64,000 bases of DNA from Promethearchaeota archaeon (GTDB lineage: Archaea; Asgardarchaeota; Lokiarchaeia; Sigyniarchaeales; SOKP01), in assembly GCA_008080735.1 (NCBI GenBank), contig SHMW01000005.1:1-64000 (forward strand), given 5' to 3'. This document shows, one piece after another, positions 7,387 through 15,694 of this stretch. Positions within the stretch are counted from its first letter, which is position 1, and each line of letters opens with the position of its first letter. The notes under the pieces were generated by a model. It saw only the letters and a program-made list of their open reading frames with translations, was not told the origin of the DNA and searched no databases. A program made the position numbers and the translations under genes.

Positions 7387-7794
7387 ATGGAACAAGAAGA
7401 AAGTAGTATATTTGTAAAGTTTTATCTGCGAGATAAACGATCTATTCTTGATAACGATGGTGTTAAATATTATGAAATAGAACCAAGTATTATTTGGGTT
7501 AGTCAAAATTATGTAGGTTGTTTATCAGCAGATATACAACGTGCGTATATAGACTGTGTGCCAAAAAATGGTCTAAAAGTTTATATAATATGCCTAATGG
7601 TTAAACGTAAATCAGAATCATTATATAACTACCCTATTGTAACCGATGTGGTTACGGACCAATTGGTGGTAGATAAAATAGTTAAAGAATTGGAAAAACC
7701 AAGTATTCAAAGAACATATATGTCGCATAAAAAACGAGATAAGTTTTTAGCTATCAAAGTTTTTGAAGGTTTCATAGATGACAGAAAGTTATGA
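7387..7794 (+). CDS. Hypothetical protein, 135 aa
   Basis: Starts after a GAGG site. Mixed charged protein with no recognised domain. The C-terminus overlaps the receiver-like gene by 17 nt, suggesting coupled translation. Confidence 0.65.
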   Translation: MEQEESSIFVKFYLRDKRSILDNDGVKYYEIEPSIIWVSQNYVGCLSADIQRAYIDCVPKNGLKVYIICLMVKRKSESLYNYPIVTDVVTDQLVVDKIVKELEKPSIQRTYMSHKKRDKFLAIKVFEGFIDDRKL

Positions 7795-8152
7795 TAATAA
7801 AATACTTGTGATTGAAGATTCTGATCAAAGAATATCTTGGTTTAAATCTAAAGGTATTGGTAATAAGTTTTGTAAAAATGTTAATCATGGTTTGAAGGAG
7901 ATCAAAAAGAAATACAATATTGTATTTATGGATTTCAATTTAAAAAATAAGCGATCTAGTTATAAAATCGCAAAGTATATTTCTGAACACAAGGAGATGT
8001 TTCAAAATGTAAATATAATTATTCACTCTAACGATCCTAAAGGAAGAAATCTATTGTTTAACTTGTTAAAACATTTAAATGTAAAAATTGTTCCCTATAG
8101 AATTTTACGCAACTCGCTACACACCTTAACTGGAGATTTTTATAATGGCTAA
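7778..8152 (+). CDS. Receiver-like protein, possibly cREC (cyclic-phosphate processing receiver)
   Basis: The N-terminal ILVIEDSDQR and mid-protein YNIVFMDFNL follow the two acidic positions of CheY-like receivers. The third block, IIIHSNDPKGRN, is closer to the IHSxNPxG motif I recall for the cREC family than to the Thr/Lys switch of signalling receivers. No output domain (124 aa in total). cREC domains have been linked to cyclic-phosphate nucleotides or RNA ends, but I cannot demonstrate that activity here. An ordinary degenerate CheY fold is the alternative. Confidence 0.55.
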   Translation: MTESYDNKILVIEDSDQRISWFKSKGIGNKFCKNVNHGLKEIKKKYNIVFMDFNLKNKRSSYKIAKYISEHKEMFQNVNIIIHSNDPKGRNLLFNLLKHLNVKIVPYRILRNSLHTLTGDFYNG

Positions 8153-8933
8153 GATAACTATTGAACCCGTAGGAAATGACATTCGAATTGATTTGGAACG
8201 TCGTAAAAACGCTGTAGCATTCACAGTATTGCATCAGGAAGCGGAGTTGTATGACTTTTTGCGTGAAAATACTGTTCGTGATGAAGAAAGCGAATGGAAA
8301 CTGAAGTCTAATAGGTATCCTTCAGTGAACATGAAAACAAAGACTATCTATCTATTAGGGACCGATATAGGTAGAGACTCTGATCTTGTATTGCGAACTT
8401 TTGACACGGAAGCAGAAGCTAATGCTTTTGTCGATGCATTTTCGCGTCTTTGCGATAAAGCCGTGGATGAGTGTTTCAATGATGTTGATGACGACGAATA
8501 CGATTTCACTCCTGAGAATACCAAGACTCAAGCAAATGAAGAAGGCTCCAAGAATGCGTACCGAATCCTTATCGAAGCGATTGACAAAGCCGAATCGACT
8601 GGTGATGGCAAGCATACTCTAATGGAGCTTCATCGTTTGATGACAGGTCTTCGTGGTCCCGACTTTGAAGACGTGAAGTCAAAGGATGCCAAGGGTGCCA
8701 AGGGTGCCAAGGGTGCTAAAGGCACAAAGTCCGATACCGCTTGGGGCACCACGACCAATGTTCGTCACGCAATATACACCAAGGGCCAAGCGAAGAAGCT
8801 TGTCCTTAGTGGATATAAGGAATGGCCAGCCCAACGAGTTTGGGAACCCAAGCTGCCTATTGAAACCGCTAATAAGCATTTCAATGAGCATATTGGTCAG
8901 GCTGTTCAGGTACTTAACAAAGCGTTTAAGTAA
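8145..8933 (+). CDS. Hypothetical 262-aa protein, GC-richer codon use, Lys-Gly-Ala tract
   Basis: Base composition is visibly richer in G and C than in the neighbours, and preferred codons differ, as expected for a highly expressed or transferred gene. The N-terminal two thirds are acidic and helical. A KDAKGAKGAKGAKG linker (residues 180-194) leads to a compact basic C-terminal region (TTNVRHAIYTKGQAKKL). A strong terminator follows directly. It may be an abundant DNA-binding or virion-associated protein; this is inference only. Confidence 0.75.
   Translation: MAKITIEPVGNDIRIDLERRKNAVAFTVLHQEAELYDFLRENTVRDEESEWKLKSNRYPSVNMKTKTIYLLGTDIGRDSDLVLRTFDTEAEANAFVDAFSRLCDKAVDECFNDVDDDEYDFTPENTKTQANEEGSKNAYRILIEAIDKAESTGDGKHTLMELHRLMTGLRGPDFEDVKSKDAKGAKGAKGAKGTKSDTAWGTTTNVRHAIYTKGQAKKLVLSGYKEWPAQRVWEPKLPIETANKHFNEHIGQAVQVLNKAFK
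8682..8726 (+). repeat. 9-nt tandem repeats (Lys-Gly-Ala codons)
   Basis: Five units of AAGGGTGCC or near variants encode the KGA linker of the 8145 gene. Units two to four differ by a single base, so copy number probably varies by slippage. Confidence 0.85.
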
Positions 8934-8960
8934 ATTTTAACTTAGAGTTGCGTATATATA

Positions 8961-8993
8961 GACCCCGGAGTAAATTCCGGGGTCTTTTTTTTT
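8961..8993 (+). terminator. Rho-independent terminator
   Basis: Perfect 9-bp stem GACCCCGGA/TCCGGGGTC with a 6-nt loop, followed by nine T. It ends the transcription unit of the GC-richer 8145 gene. Confidence 0.95.
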
Positions 8994-9008
8994 ATATAAT
9001 TATTGGTA

Positions 9009-9860
9009 ATGTTTATGAATAATTTATTGCAAATAGCAAAATGTGATAGAAAAAAATACAAATGGAAGGAATTTTTTAAGAAATGTAACGAGTCTCATAA
9101 AGAAATACGAGAAATAATTGGAGGACATACATCTTTCTGCTCTATTACTAACGAAGATTTTTCTTTATCAACTATTGAAAAAAACGCCTTGTCAATAGCC
9201 AGAAAAATTAGTTATAAATTACCTAAATATTTGTATTCTTACAAGATACAAATCGAACAGATGATTAAGCCCACTATTACTATAGATAACAGAACGTACA
9301 AAACAACCAAACATATTTCTCAGTATTGTATTAGAAATAATATTGACAAATCTATTATAAGTAAAGAGCTGGCAGAGCTTGGTAAACTTTGGGCAATAGC
9401 AAAATCTAGCAAGATCACAGCTAATTGTTGGATAAGCGTTCATCCAATTGCTTTTATTATGCTGGGTCACTATGATGTAGATTCCGCAAGCTGCTTTAGA
9501 AGCGATAGACATAATACCGCTTGTAAATATAAATTAGGCTTATTGAAAAATAGTTTTATTCTAGTAATTAGTCAGAACAGCAACAAAAGTATGTTTAAAA
9601 TAGAACAAAAGTCTAATATAGTTCGGATTAATGGAATACTTAAGAACGATTATGTTCATTATTTTAGTCCATATAGTGTAATTAGCACAAATCTTTTGCC
9701 AAGTGTGTTAAAAGAACTAACATCTAAAGTATTTGACAATATTAACAATTCAAGCATTAGTATTAGTAAATTTTATATGACTGGTGCTACCTATAGCCAT
9801 TATCCAACTTGGTCTTTTGGACCACATCAAATGGAAATAACAGAAAAGGTTGTTGTTTAA
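9009..9860 (+). CDS. SCFR-family protein, member 1
   Basis: First of four paralogs sharing LGxYxxDxxSCFR. Here it reads LGHYDVDSASCFR near residue 155, followed by a Lys-Leu and Ser-Phe pattern (KYKLGLLKNSF). The N-terminus has the shared segment ESHKEIREIIGG. ATG 9009 or 9015 could be the start; no strong ribosome site is visible. The family is unknown to me. Invariant D, S, C and R in a tight cluster suggest a catalytic or metal/nucleotide site. This member lacks the C-terminal zinc ribbon. Its stop overlaps the next start (TAATG). Confidence 0.7.
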   Translation: MFMNNLLQIAKCDRKKYKWKEFFKKCNESHKEIREIIGGHTSFCSITNEDFSLSTIEKNALSIARKISYKLPKYLYSYKIQIEQMIKPTITIDNRTYKTTKHISQYCIRNNIDKSIISKELAELGKLWAIAKSSKITANCWISVHPIAFIMLGHYDVDSASCFRSDRHNTACKYKLGLLKNSFILVISQNSNKSMFKIEQKSNIVRINGILKNDYVHYFSPYSVISTNLLPSVLKELTSKVFDNINNSSISISKFYMTGATYSHYPTWSFGPHQMEITEKVVV

Positions 9861-10900
9861 TGAAATACCAATTGAGTTATAAAGATTATATAAAATTTAT
9901 CAATAATTTTAGTCATGCTATATCTGGTGGATGGTATCCGGACTATTCCGATTGGGTTAATCGTGTTTTATGCAATCATCAGCATTTATATGATCGACTT
10001 GGCGGATTAACCAAGACTTTTAAAGTACAACTTGAAGAAGAATATATAGTTCCAGATGTGTCAACAATCGATAAGTATTATTGTATAATATCAAAAAATT
10101 TACCTCACTGTATCAAAGAGGGGAAATTACAAAGGAAAAATTTCTTATATCCTTTTCTCAGTAGTGAAAATGGATGTAAGTGGACAGGAAGGTTGACAAA
10201 ACGATTGGCCAACGGTTTACAACGAGAACCAAACATTTCGCCAAAAGCAGCTTTTGAAGTTCAACATGCTATATCTGAACTTGGCAAGATATTTAAAAAC
10301 CACCAAATAAGTAAAGATAAATGGTTCGATCTGACTATTTCGGCCGATCCAAGAATGTTTTTAACACTTGGTACGTATGGTGTTGATTCTGGCAGTTGTT
10401 TCCGACAATCTTCCTGTAATCCACACCACAAAAGTTATTTAGGAATAATGCCAAACAGTTTTATTGTAGTTTTATCGGAATCTATGGGCGAAAATTATTC
10501 TGTTCCATTCCCTAAAGATGTTTTAGGAAGGTGTTTCTGTTTGCCGTCTAGATATAATGATAACTTATTACACACTTTGAATTTTGTTAATATTTATGTT
10601 AGAAAAAACATGAATCAATCTATTATGATTGGTTCTATGAAAAAGATTTATGATATATTGAATAAAGATAAAAATATTGCTGTACACAAGAATTGTGTTA
10701 CCATTGAAAACCACACTATGTGGCTTTATCTTAATAACGAGCAATACACTTTGACACCAAAGGATTTCGTTTTTAAGAAAGTAGTTATAACTAATAAATA
10801 CGATTCTAATTTTCCTAATAAATTAATATATTGCGACAACTGTAGGTCGTACCAAGATAAAAAAATCGGATGTAATCAAAATAAAGAGTGCCGCAAATGA
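9860..10900 (+). CDS. SCFR-family protein, member 2, with C-terminal Cys cluster
   Basis: The start overlaps the upstream stop. The core reads LGTYGVDSGSCFR, then KSYLGIMPNSF, matching its neighbours. The C-terminus has a small Cys motif (YCDNCRSYQDKKIGC, then CR), probably a zinc-binding knuckle. Its ATGA overlap with the metallopeptidase that follows suggests they are made together. Function unknown; the two families may act on the same substrate. Confidence 0.7.
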   Translation: MKYQLSYKDYIKFINNFSHAISGGWYPDYSDWVNRVLCNHQHLYDRLGGLTKTFKVQLEEEYIVPDVSTIDKYYCIISKNLPHCIKEGKLQRKNFLYPFLSSENGCKWTGRLTKRLANGLQREPNISPKAAFEVQHAISELGKIFKNHQISKDKWFDLTISADPRMFLTLGTYGVDSGSCFRQSSCNPHHKSYLGIMPNSFIVVLSESMGENYSVPFPKDVLGRCFCLPSRYNDNLLHTLNFVNIYVRKNMNQSIMIGSMKKIYDILNKDKNIAVHKNCVTIENHTMWLYLNNEQYTLTPKDFVFKKVVITNKYDSNFPNKLIYCDNCRSYQDKKIGCNQNKECRK

Positions 10901-11757
10901 AAGACGTATTAATAGATTGGTTTTACTATACACCAAAAGATGTTTTAGAAAAATTTGCCAGCTTAGACAACTCTATATCGCACGGCGAGTATAAAGAAAG
11001 GTTTGTTTTTATTCCTGGATCTAGACAAGACCGTGTGTTATTAGTCGCACATGCTGATACTGTCTTTAATAGAATGAAACCAAAAATTAAGTTTGAAAAT
11101 GGCGTATTTTCATCTGAATTAAAAAATTGTGGAATTGGTGCCGACGATCGTGCAGGATGTGCAATAGTTTGGGCTTTAAAAGATTTGGGACATTCTATTT
11201 TTATAGCAGACGGTGAAGAATCAGGATGTGTAGCAAGTAATTATGCCTCGTCTATACCAGAAATCAACGACATGTTGCAAGACCATCAGTTCATGATAGA
11301 ATTTGACAGACGAGGTAGTAACGATTTGGTTTTTTATGATGTTGGTACTAAAGAATTTAAATCGTGGTGCCAGCATCAATTCGATGGATATAAAACAAAC
11401 ACTGGAAGTTTTACAGACATTTCTGTGTTAGCAAAGAAAATATGTGGTGTTAATATTAGTATTGGGTATTATTCTCAACATACATCTAGAGAGACACTGG
11501 TATACTCTCAATGGTTAAATACACTTGAAAAAAGTAGAAAGGTTCTGTCTCAAAAAAATATACCTAAGTTTGAACTTAAAAGGTATAAAGATTTTCAAAC
11601 AATAAATCAATACGATCTATCTGTTTCGATATATGAATTAAACACAACATACCAATGCGATTGTTGTAACAGCCTTATAGATAAGTATGAAATAGAAAAC
11701 AACAACAACAGATGTCCGTTATGTTATAATGAAATGGAATGTAAACATGGCAATTAA
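10897..11757 (+). CDS. M20/M28-type metallopeptidase with zinc ribbon, copy 1
   Basis: All expected di-zinc ligands are visible: HAD (H52, D54), GADDRAG (D83/D84), the EE pair at 107-108, D137 in EFDRRG, and H195 in YYSQHT. At 286 residues it is a compact catalytic domain, ending in a two-pair Cys ribbon (CDCC ... CPLC). Family knowledge: such enzymes hydrolyse peptide or acyl-amino bonds. It lies between SCFR-family members with overlapping ends. Substrate unknown. No signal peptide, so it is probably cytoplasmic. Confidence 0.85.
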   Translation: MKDVLIDWFYYTPKDVLEKFASLDNSISHGEYKERFVFIPGSRQDRVLLVAHADTVFNRMKPKIKFENGVFSSELKNCGIGADDRAGCAIVWALKDLGHSIFIADGEESGCVASNYASSIPEINDMLQDHQFMIEFDRRGSNDLVFYDVGTKEFKSWCQHQFDGYKTNTGSFTDISVLAKKICGVNISIGYYSQHTSRETLVYSQWLNTLEKSRKVLSQKNIPKFELKRYKDFQTINQYDLSVSIYELNTTYQCDCCNSLIDKYEIENNNNRCPLCYNEMECKHGN

Positions 11758-13117
11758 TTATGATGTTGACAAATTTAAAGAATGGTTTGGTGAGTTTATT
11801 GAAAGACATGGTGGATATGCACCAACCAATTTAACAAAGTGGCTTAATAATTGTGAAGAAAGCCATCAACATATTCGTTCAATTATTGGAGACTATATTT
11901 ATAGTGATAAATTTGAGATTGATAACTCTAAAATGAGTGAGAAAGTTCTTCTAGATCAAGACAAAATTTTACATGAAATAAAAAATAAATATTCTTCATT
12001 CTTGCCATTCGCTGATGTTTCTATTGACGAACTTAGATACTCAGAGATATCTCGTGGTACACATAACGTTATCAAGACATCTAAGCATTTGTTAAGATGT
12101 TTTAAAAAATATTATGGTCAAACAGATAAAAACTTTAGTTCGCTGATATCCCGTTTGGGCCAAACTTGGGTTGATAATGATGACGAAAGTCATGAAGTAC
12201 ATGTCACTATATCTACAACACCTAAATCTTTTGTATTACTAGGTCATTACGGTCCTGATCGTGATAGTTGTTTTAGACAGGGTTCTGATCATACTTCTGA
12301 TAAATTTGTATTAGGTCAAACTCAGGATACATTTATTGGAACAGTTGCAAAATATGACCCTGTTCGTGAGAGATATAGGAATGTTGCTAGAATGTTGGGA
12401 TACTTCGATCGTTTGAAAAAAATTTATACATTATTTAATTTGTATAAGCGACCCAATATAACTGAATCTTCTGCCTTGGAATGTATCAAACGAACAATAG
12501 AGTCATTGCCAAATCATAAAAAGTTGAAATTTATAGACGAAAGAAAAGTAGTACTATATAAAAATCCTGATAAATTCTACATTAATGAATACGGTGGATG
12601 GTTTTTATCATCAGATTTTTCAAACAGTTCATCGTCTTCTATCTCTATTCCATGGTACATCAAAGGAATAAAATCAGAAGAATGTCATGTTTGTGGTAAA
12701 GAATTACCATATAGGCGAATTGAAGAGTTGATAGTTGTTGATGATAAATATTGTTGTTCAGAATGTGCTCGAAAAGCTAATACATGTGAACATACTGGAC
12801 AACTAACTTTTAATGATTTGGTGGCGGTTTTCTTGGACATGCCACATCCTAATTTTATAAATGTTAGTGCTAGAGTTGCTCGTGAGTTTAAAGATAGATA
12901 CAGATTGGCAGAATGCCAAAACTGTGGTTCTTTACATAGGAAATCTACGACTAATTATTGTGATAATTGTGTAGACGACGTTATTGATTATTGTGACGAA
13001 TGTGGAGTTACCATTAATATTAAAAACGACAAACATTATTCAAATGGTACAGAAGTGTTGTGTTTGGATTGTTATAAAAATTATATTCCTGATGACATGG
13101 AGCTAATTAATGAGTAA
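11747..13117 (+). CDS. SCFR-family protein, member 3, with multiple zinc-binding motifs
   Basis: The longest member (456 aa). The N-terminal part has ESHQHIRSIIGDY. The core LGHYGPDRDSCFRQG is followed by KFVLGQTQDTF. The C-terminal third carries about three Cys-rich modules (CHVCGKELP; CQNCGSLH with CDNC; CDECGV with CLDC), consistent with stacked zinc ribbons that could bind nucleic acid or protein. The start at 11747 overlaps the peptidase end, and its end overlaps a second peptidase. Function unknown. Confidence 0.75.
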   Translation: MAINYDVDKFKEWFGEFIERHGGYAPTNLTKWLNNCEESHQHIRSIIGDYIYSDKFEIDNSKMSEKVLLDQDKILHEIKNKYSSFLPFADVSIDELRYSEISRGTHNVIKTSKHLLRCFKKYYGQTDKNFSSLISRLGQTWVDNDDESHEVHVTISTTPKSFVLLGHYGPDRDSCFRQGSDHTSDKFVLGQTQDTFIGTVAKYDPVRERYRNVARMLGYFDRLKKIYTLFNLYKRPNITESSALECIKRTIESLPNHKKLKFIDERKVVLYKNPDKFYINEYGGWFLSSDFSNSSSSSISIPWYIKGIKSEECHVCGKELPYRRIEELIVVDDKYCCSECARKANTCEHTGQLTFNDLVAVFLDMPHPNFINVSARVAREFKDRYRLAECQNCGSLHRKSTTNYCDNCVDDVIDYCDECGVTINIKNDKHYSNGTEVLCLDCYKNYIPDDMELINE

Positions 13118-13991
13118 AATTGCCAAAGACATGATGTCGTGGATGACAATGAACCGTAACGATGTTATGAATAAGTTTCATAACATTAATGGTGCTTTTA
13201 GAGACTTTAAGGATGAAGAAAAAGATTTTGTATACATCGAAGGATCTAGAAAAGATCCTGTGTTATTGATTGCACACGCTGATACCGTTTGGGATAATAA
13301 TAAAAAGACGGTATCTCCCAAGTTAAAAAATGGAATTATTTATTCTGAAAACGACATTGGTATAGGTGCTGATGATCGTGCTGGATGCTGGATTCTTTGG
13401 CAGTTACGAAAGCTAGGGCATTCAATTCTCATAACATCTGGAGAAGAAAAGGGTTGTAAAACCAGTCGATGGATGGAAGCAGATGACGAATACTGGAAAG
13501 AAGAGTTGCAGAAGCATCAATTCGCCGTTCAATTTGACAGAAAGGGTTATAAAGATATAGTATGCTACGATGTTGGTACAGACGATTTTATGGATTATGT
13601 AGCTAATAAGTCGGGATATAAATCTGTAAGAGGAAGTAATACGGATGTCGCAGTTATTTGTGACGACATCTGCGGGGTGAATATTAGTACTGGTTATTAT
13701 GATGAGCATACTGAAAACGAACGACTGGTTGTTGATCATACATTGAATACAATGATAATGGCAAAACACTGGTTATCAGAAGATAAAATACCAAAATTCA
13801 AATTCAAATTCTCAGACAAACACAATCCCAAATATACTAATAACAATTCGTACACTGGATATACTGCTACAACTGGTAAGTACAAAAAATTTAGCGATCT
13901 GATAGAATGTCCCAGTTGTAAGAGCGATATAGAGTTTTCGTTATTAATAGAAAACATGTTAGAATGTCCTAGTTGTGGAAATATCTTATGA
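13110..13991 (+). CDS. M20/M28-type metallopeptidase with zinc ribbon, copy 2
   Basis: Paralog of the peptidase at 10897, with the same ligand order: HADTVW, GADDRAGC, SGEEKGC, FDRKG and YYDEHTENE. The C-terminus ends in a CPSC ... CPSC ribbon. It keeps all catalytic positions, so both copies are likely active. It overlaps SCFR member 3 by 8 nt and the next gene by ATGA. The paired duplication of peptidase plus SCFR gene argues that they work as a unit. Confidence 0.85.
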   Translation: MSKIAKDMMSWMTMNRNDVMNKFHNINGAFRDFKDEEKDFVYIEGSRKDPVLLIAHADTVWDNNKKTVSPKLKNGIIYSENDIGIGADDRAGCWILWQLRKLGHSILITSGEEKGCKTSRWMEADDEYWKEELQKHQFAVQFDRKGYKDIVCYDVGTDDFMDYVANKSGYKSVRGSNTDVAVICDDICGVNISTGYYDEHTENERLVVDHTLNTMIMAKHWLSEDKIPKFKFKFSDKHNPKYTNNNSYTGYTATTGKYKKFSDLIECPSCKSDIEFSLLIENMLECPSCGNIL

Positions 13992-14413
13992 TAAAAACAA
14001 CGTATATGGCTAGTAATAATACAAACATGGTATATACCAACCCTTATGTTTATAAGATAGAAAATGGTTTTAGATGGTCTATTTTCCCTGATGTAAATTC
14101 TAAATGTCTGATACTACAAATTGTTTCTAAAGAATCTAGCGAAACAGCACTGCATAAGTGGCTTAACGCTATTTTCAACAGATTAACCAACGAAAGTATT
14201 AACATCTATAATTTAATAAGCTTTAAGAAGGATGCAAATGGATGCTATTGCTACAAATGGATTATTGATTGCGATAAATCACCTATATCTCTTGGTGAAT
14301 TTAAGTATGATTCTATGATTGCTAAATATAATATTATCAATTGTAAAAACATTGTTCAGTTTCCCAATAATATTAGTCTTACCAAAGCAAAGAAACTTGC
14401 TAAAAAACTTTAA
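13988..14413 (+). CDS. Hypothetical protein, 141 aa
   Basis: Starts in an ATGA overlap with the second peptidase, so it belongs to the same unit. Mixed alpha/beta pattern and a basic C-terminus (LTKAKKLAKKL). Not recognised. Confidence 0.65.
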   Translation: MIKTTYMASNNTNMVYTNPYVYKIENGFRWSIFPDVNSKCLILQIVSKESSETALHKWLNAIFNRLTNESINIYNLISFKKDANGCYCYKWIIDCDKSPISLGEFKYDSMIAKYNIINCKNIVQFPNNISLTKAKKLAKKL

Positions 14414-14425
14414 TGGAGCTTTGTT

Positions 14426-15691
14426 ATGAACGTTGTCACAAGATTTGCACCAAGTCCAACTGGAAAAGGTTTGCATATAGGTGGTTTAAGAACCGCGTTA
14501 TATAATTACTTATGGGCTATGAAAAACAAAGGACAATTTTTAATAAGGGTGGATGATACAGACGAAAAACGATCTAATGAAGAATCTTTGGCCGATATTA
14601 TTGATTCATTGTCTTGGTGTGGCATTAAACCTAGTAAGAAAATCAATTACTTTCAGTCTAAGAAAAAGGAAAGCTATCGTTTTTACGCCAATGCACTTGT
14701 GAATATGAACAAAGCTTATGTAGAAAATGGCTGTGTTAAGCTATCGGTCAAAAAACTTATTGAAAACGAGATTTACGATTCGTGTTTTGATATCATAGAT
14801 GGGGTACTTGGCCCTGTTAGGTTTAATAAAAACCAAATAGAAGACTTTGTTATATTAAAACAAGATGGAAATGCCACTTATAATTTTGCTACGGTATTAG
14901 ATGATAAATTTATGAATGTTAATTATGTTATGCGTGGTCAAGAACACTTGATAAATACTGTAAAACAAAAAATACTACATGTATGTTTGAAGATGGAGCC
15001 GCCAAACTACATACACATGCCTGTAATACTTAATCAAGATGGTTCAAAAATGAGCAAACGTCAAGAGTCAGACATGATTAATGTATCTGACTTTAGAAAA
15101 GCTGGTTATTTACCAGAAGCTATTGTGCATTTTGTTTCTTTGTTGGGGTGGACTCCAAAGAATAACAAGCCATTGTTAAAGCTAAGCGATATGGTTGAAC
15201 AATTTGATTTTAGAAAAATTCGAAAGACCAATCCAAGATTTGACATTAAACAATTAGGTAAAATAAACAAAAGATGGATGTCTAACGAGACTGTGATTAG
15301 TATTAAATATAAAATTAAAAAAACACTTGGTGAAATAAATCATGATAAGATTGATATTATTTATCCACATGTTATAAACAAATGCAAAACCATTAATGAT
15401 TTTATAGAAAATTATAAATCTGTTAATATAAATCAAAAGCCCGTTATCAAAGACGAAAGTTCAAGAAAAGAGCTTTCTAACTTAGGACAGTTATTAGCGA
15501 CAATAGATATGTGGGATCGTGAAAATATTATAGAAGTCATTAAGTCGTATAGTGAATTATCTAATAGGAGTATGTTCGATATTGCAAACAATATTCGTAA
15601 AAATTTAACACATACTAAATATATACCTCCTATTGATGTTTTTCTTTGTGCTTTAGGTCGTCAACAGTCTTTAAATCTATTAAAGGTATAA
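14426..15691 (+). CDS. gltX: Glutamyl-tRNA synthetase
   Basis: Class I synthetase with RFAPSPTG at the N-terminus, the HIGH-type HIGG at residues 17-20 and KMSKR at 208-212. It then has a helical C-terminal domain suited to anticodon binding. At 421 aa it is somewhat shorter than typical bacterial GluRS. It charges tRNA-Glu (and tRNA-Gln in organisms with the amidotransferase route). The window encodes tRNA-Gln(UUG) but no visible tRNA-Glu, so which tRNA it serves is open. GGAG is correctly spaced before ATG 14426. Synthetases are uncommon in phages. Confidence 0.92.
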   Translation: MNVVTRFAPSPTGKGLHIGGLRTALYNYLWAMKNKGQFLIRVDDTDEKRSNEESLADIIDSLSWCGIKPSKKINYFQSKKKESYRFYANALVNMNKAYVENGCVKLSVKKLIENEIYDSCFDIIDGVLGPVRFNKNQIEDFVILKQDGNATYNFATVLDDKFMNVNYVMRGQEHLINTVKQKILHVCLKMEPPNYIHMPVILNQDGSKMSKRQESDMINVSDFRKAGYLPEAIVHFVSLLGWTPKNNKPLLKLSDMVEQFDFRKIRKTNPRFDIKQLGKINKRWMSNETVISIKYKIKKTLGEINHDKIDIIYPHVINKCKTINDFIENYKSVNINQKPVIKDESSRKELSNLGQLLATIDMWDRENIIEVIKSYSELSNRSMFDIANNIRKNLTHTKYIPPIDVFLCALGRQQSLNLLKV

Positions 15692-15694
15692 TAT

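Noticed and set aside
13422..13957. Long antisense frames under the metallopeptidase genes
   Set aside because: They mirror conserved coding sequence, lack ribosome sites and contain only hydrophobic low-quality sequence. The same applies to the other minus-strand frames in the window.
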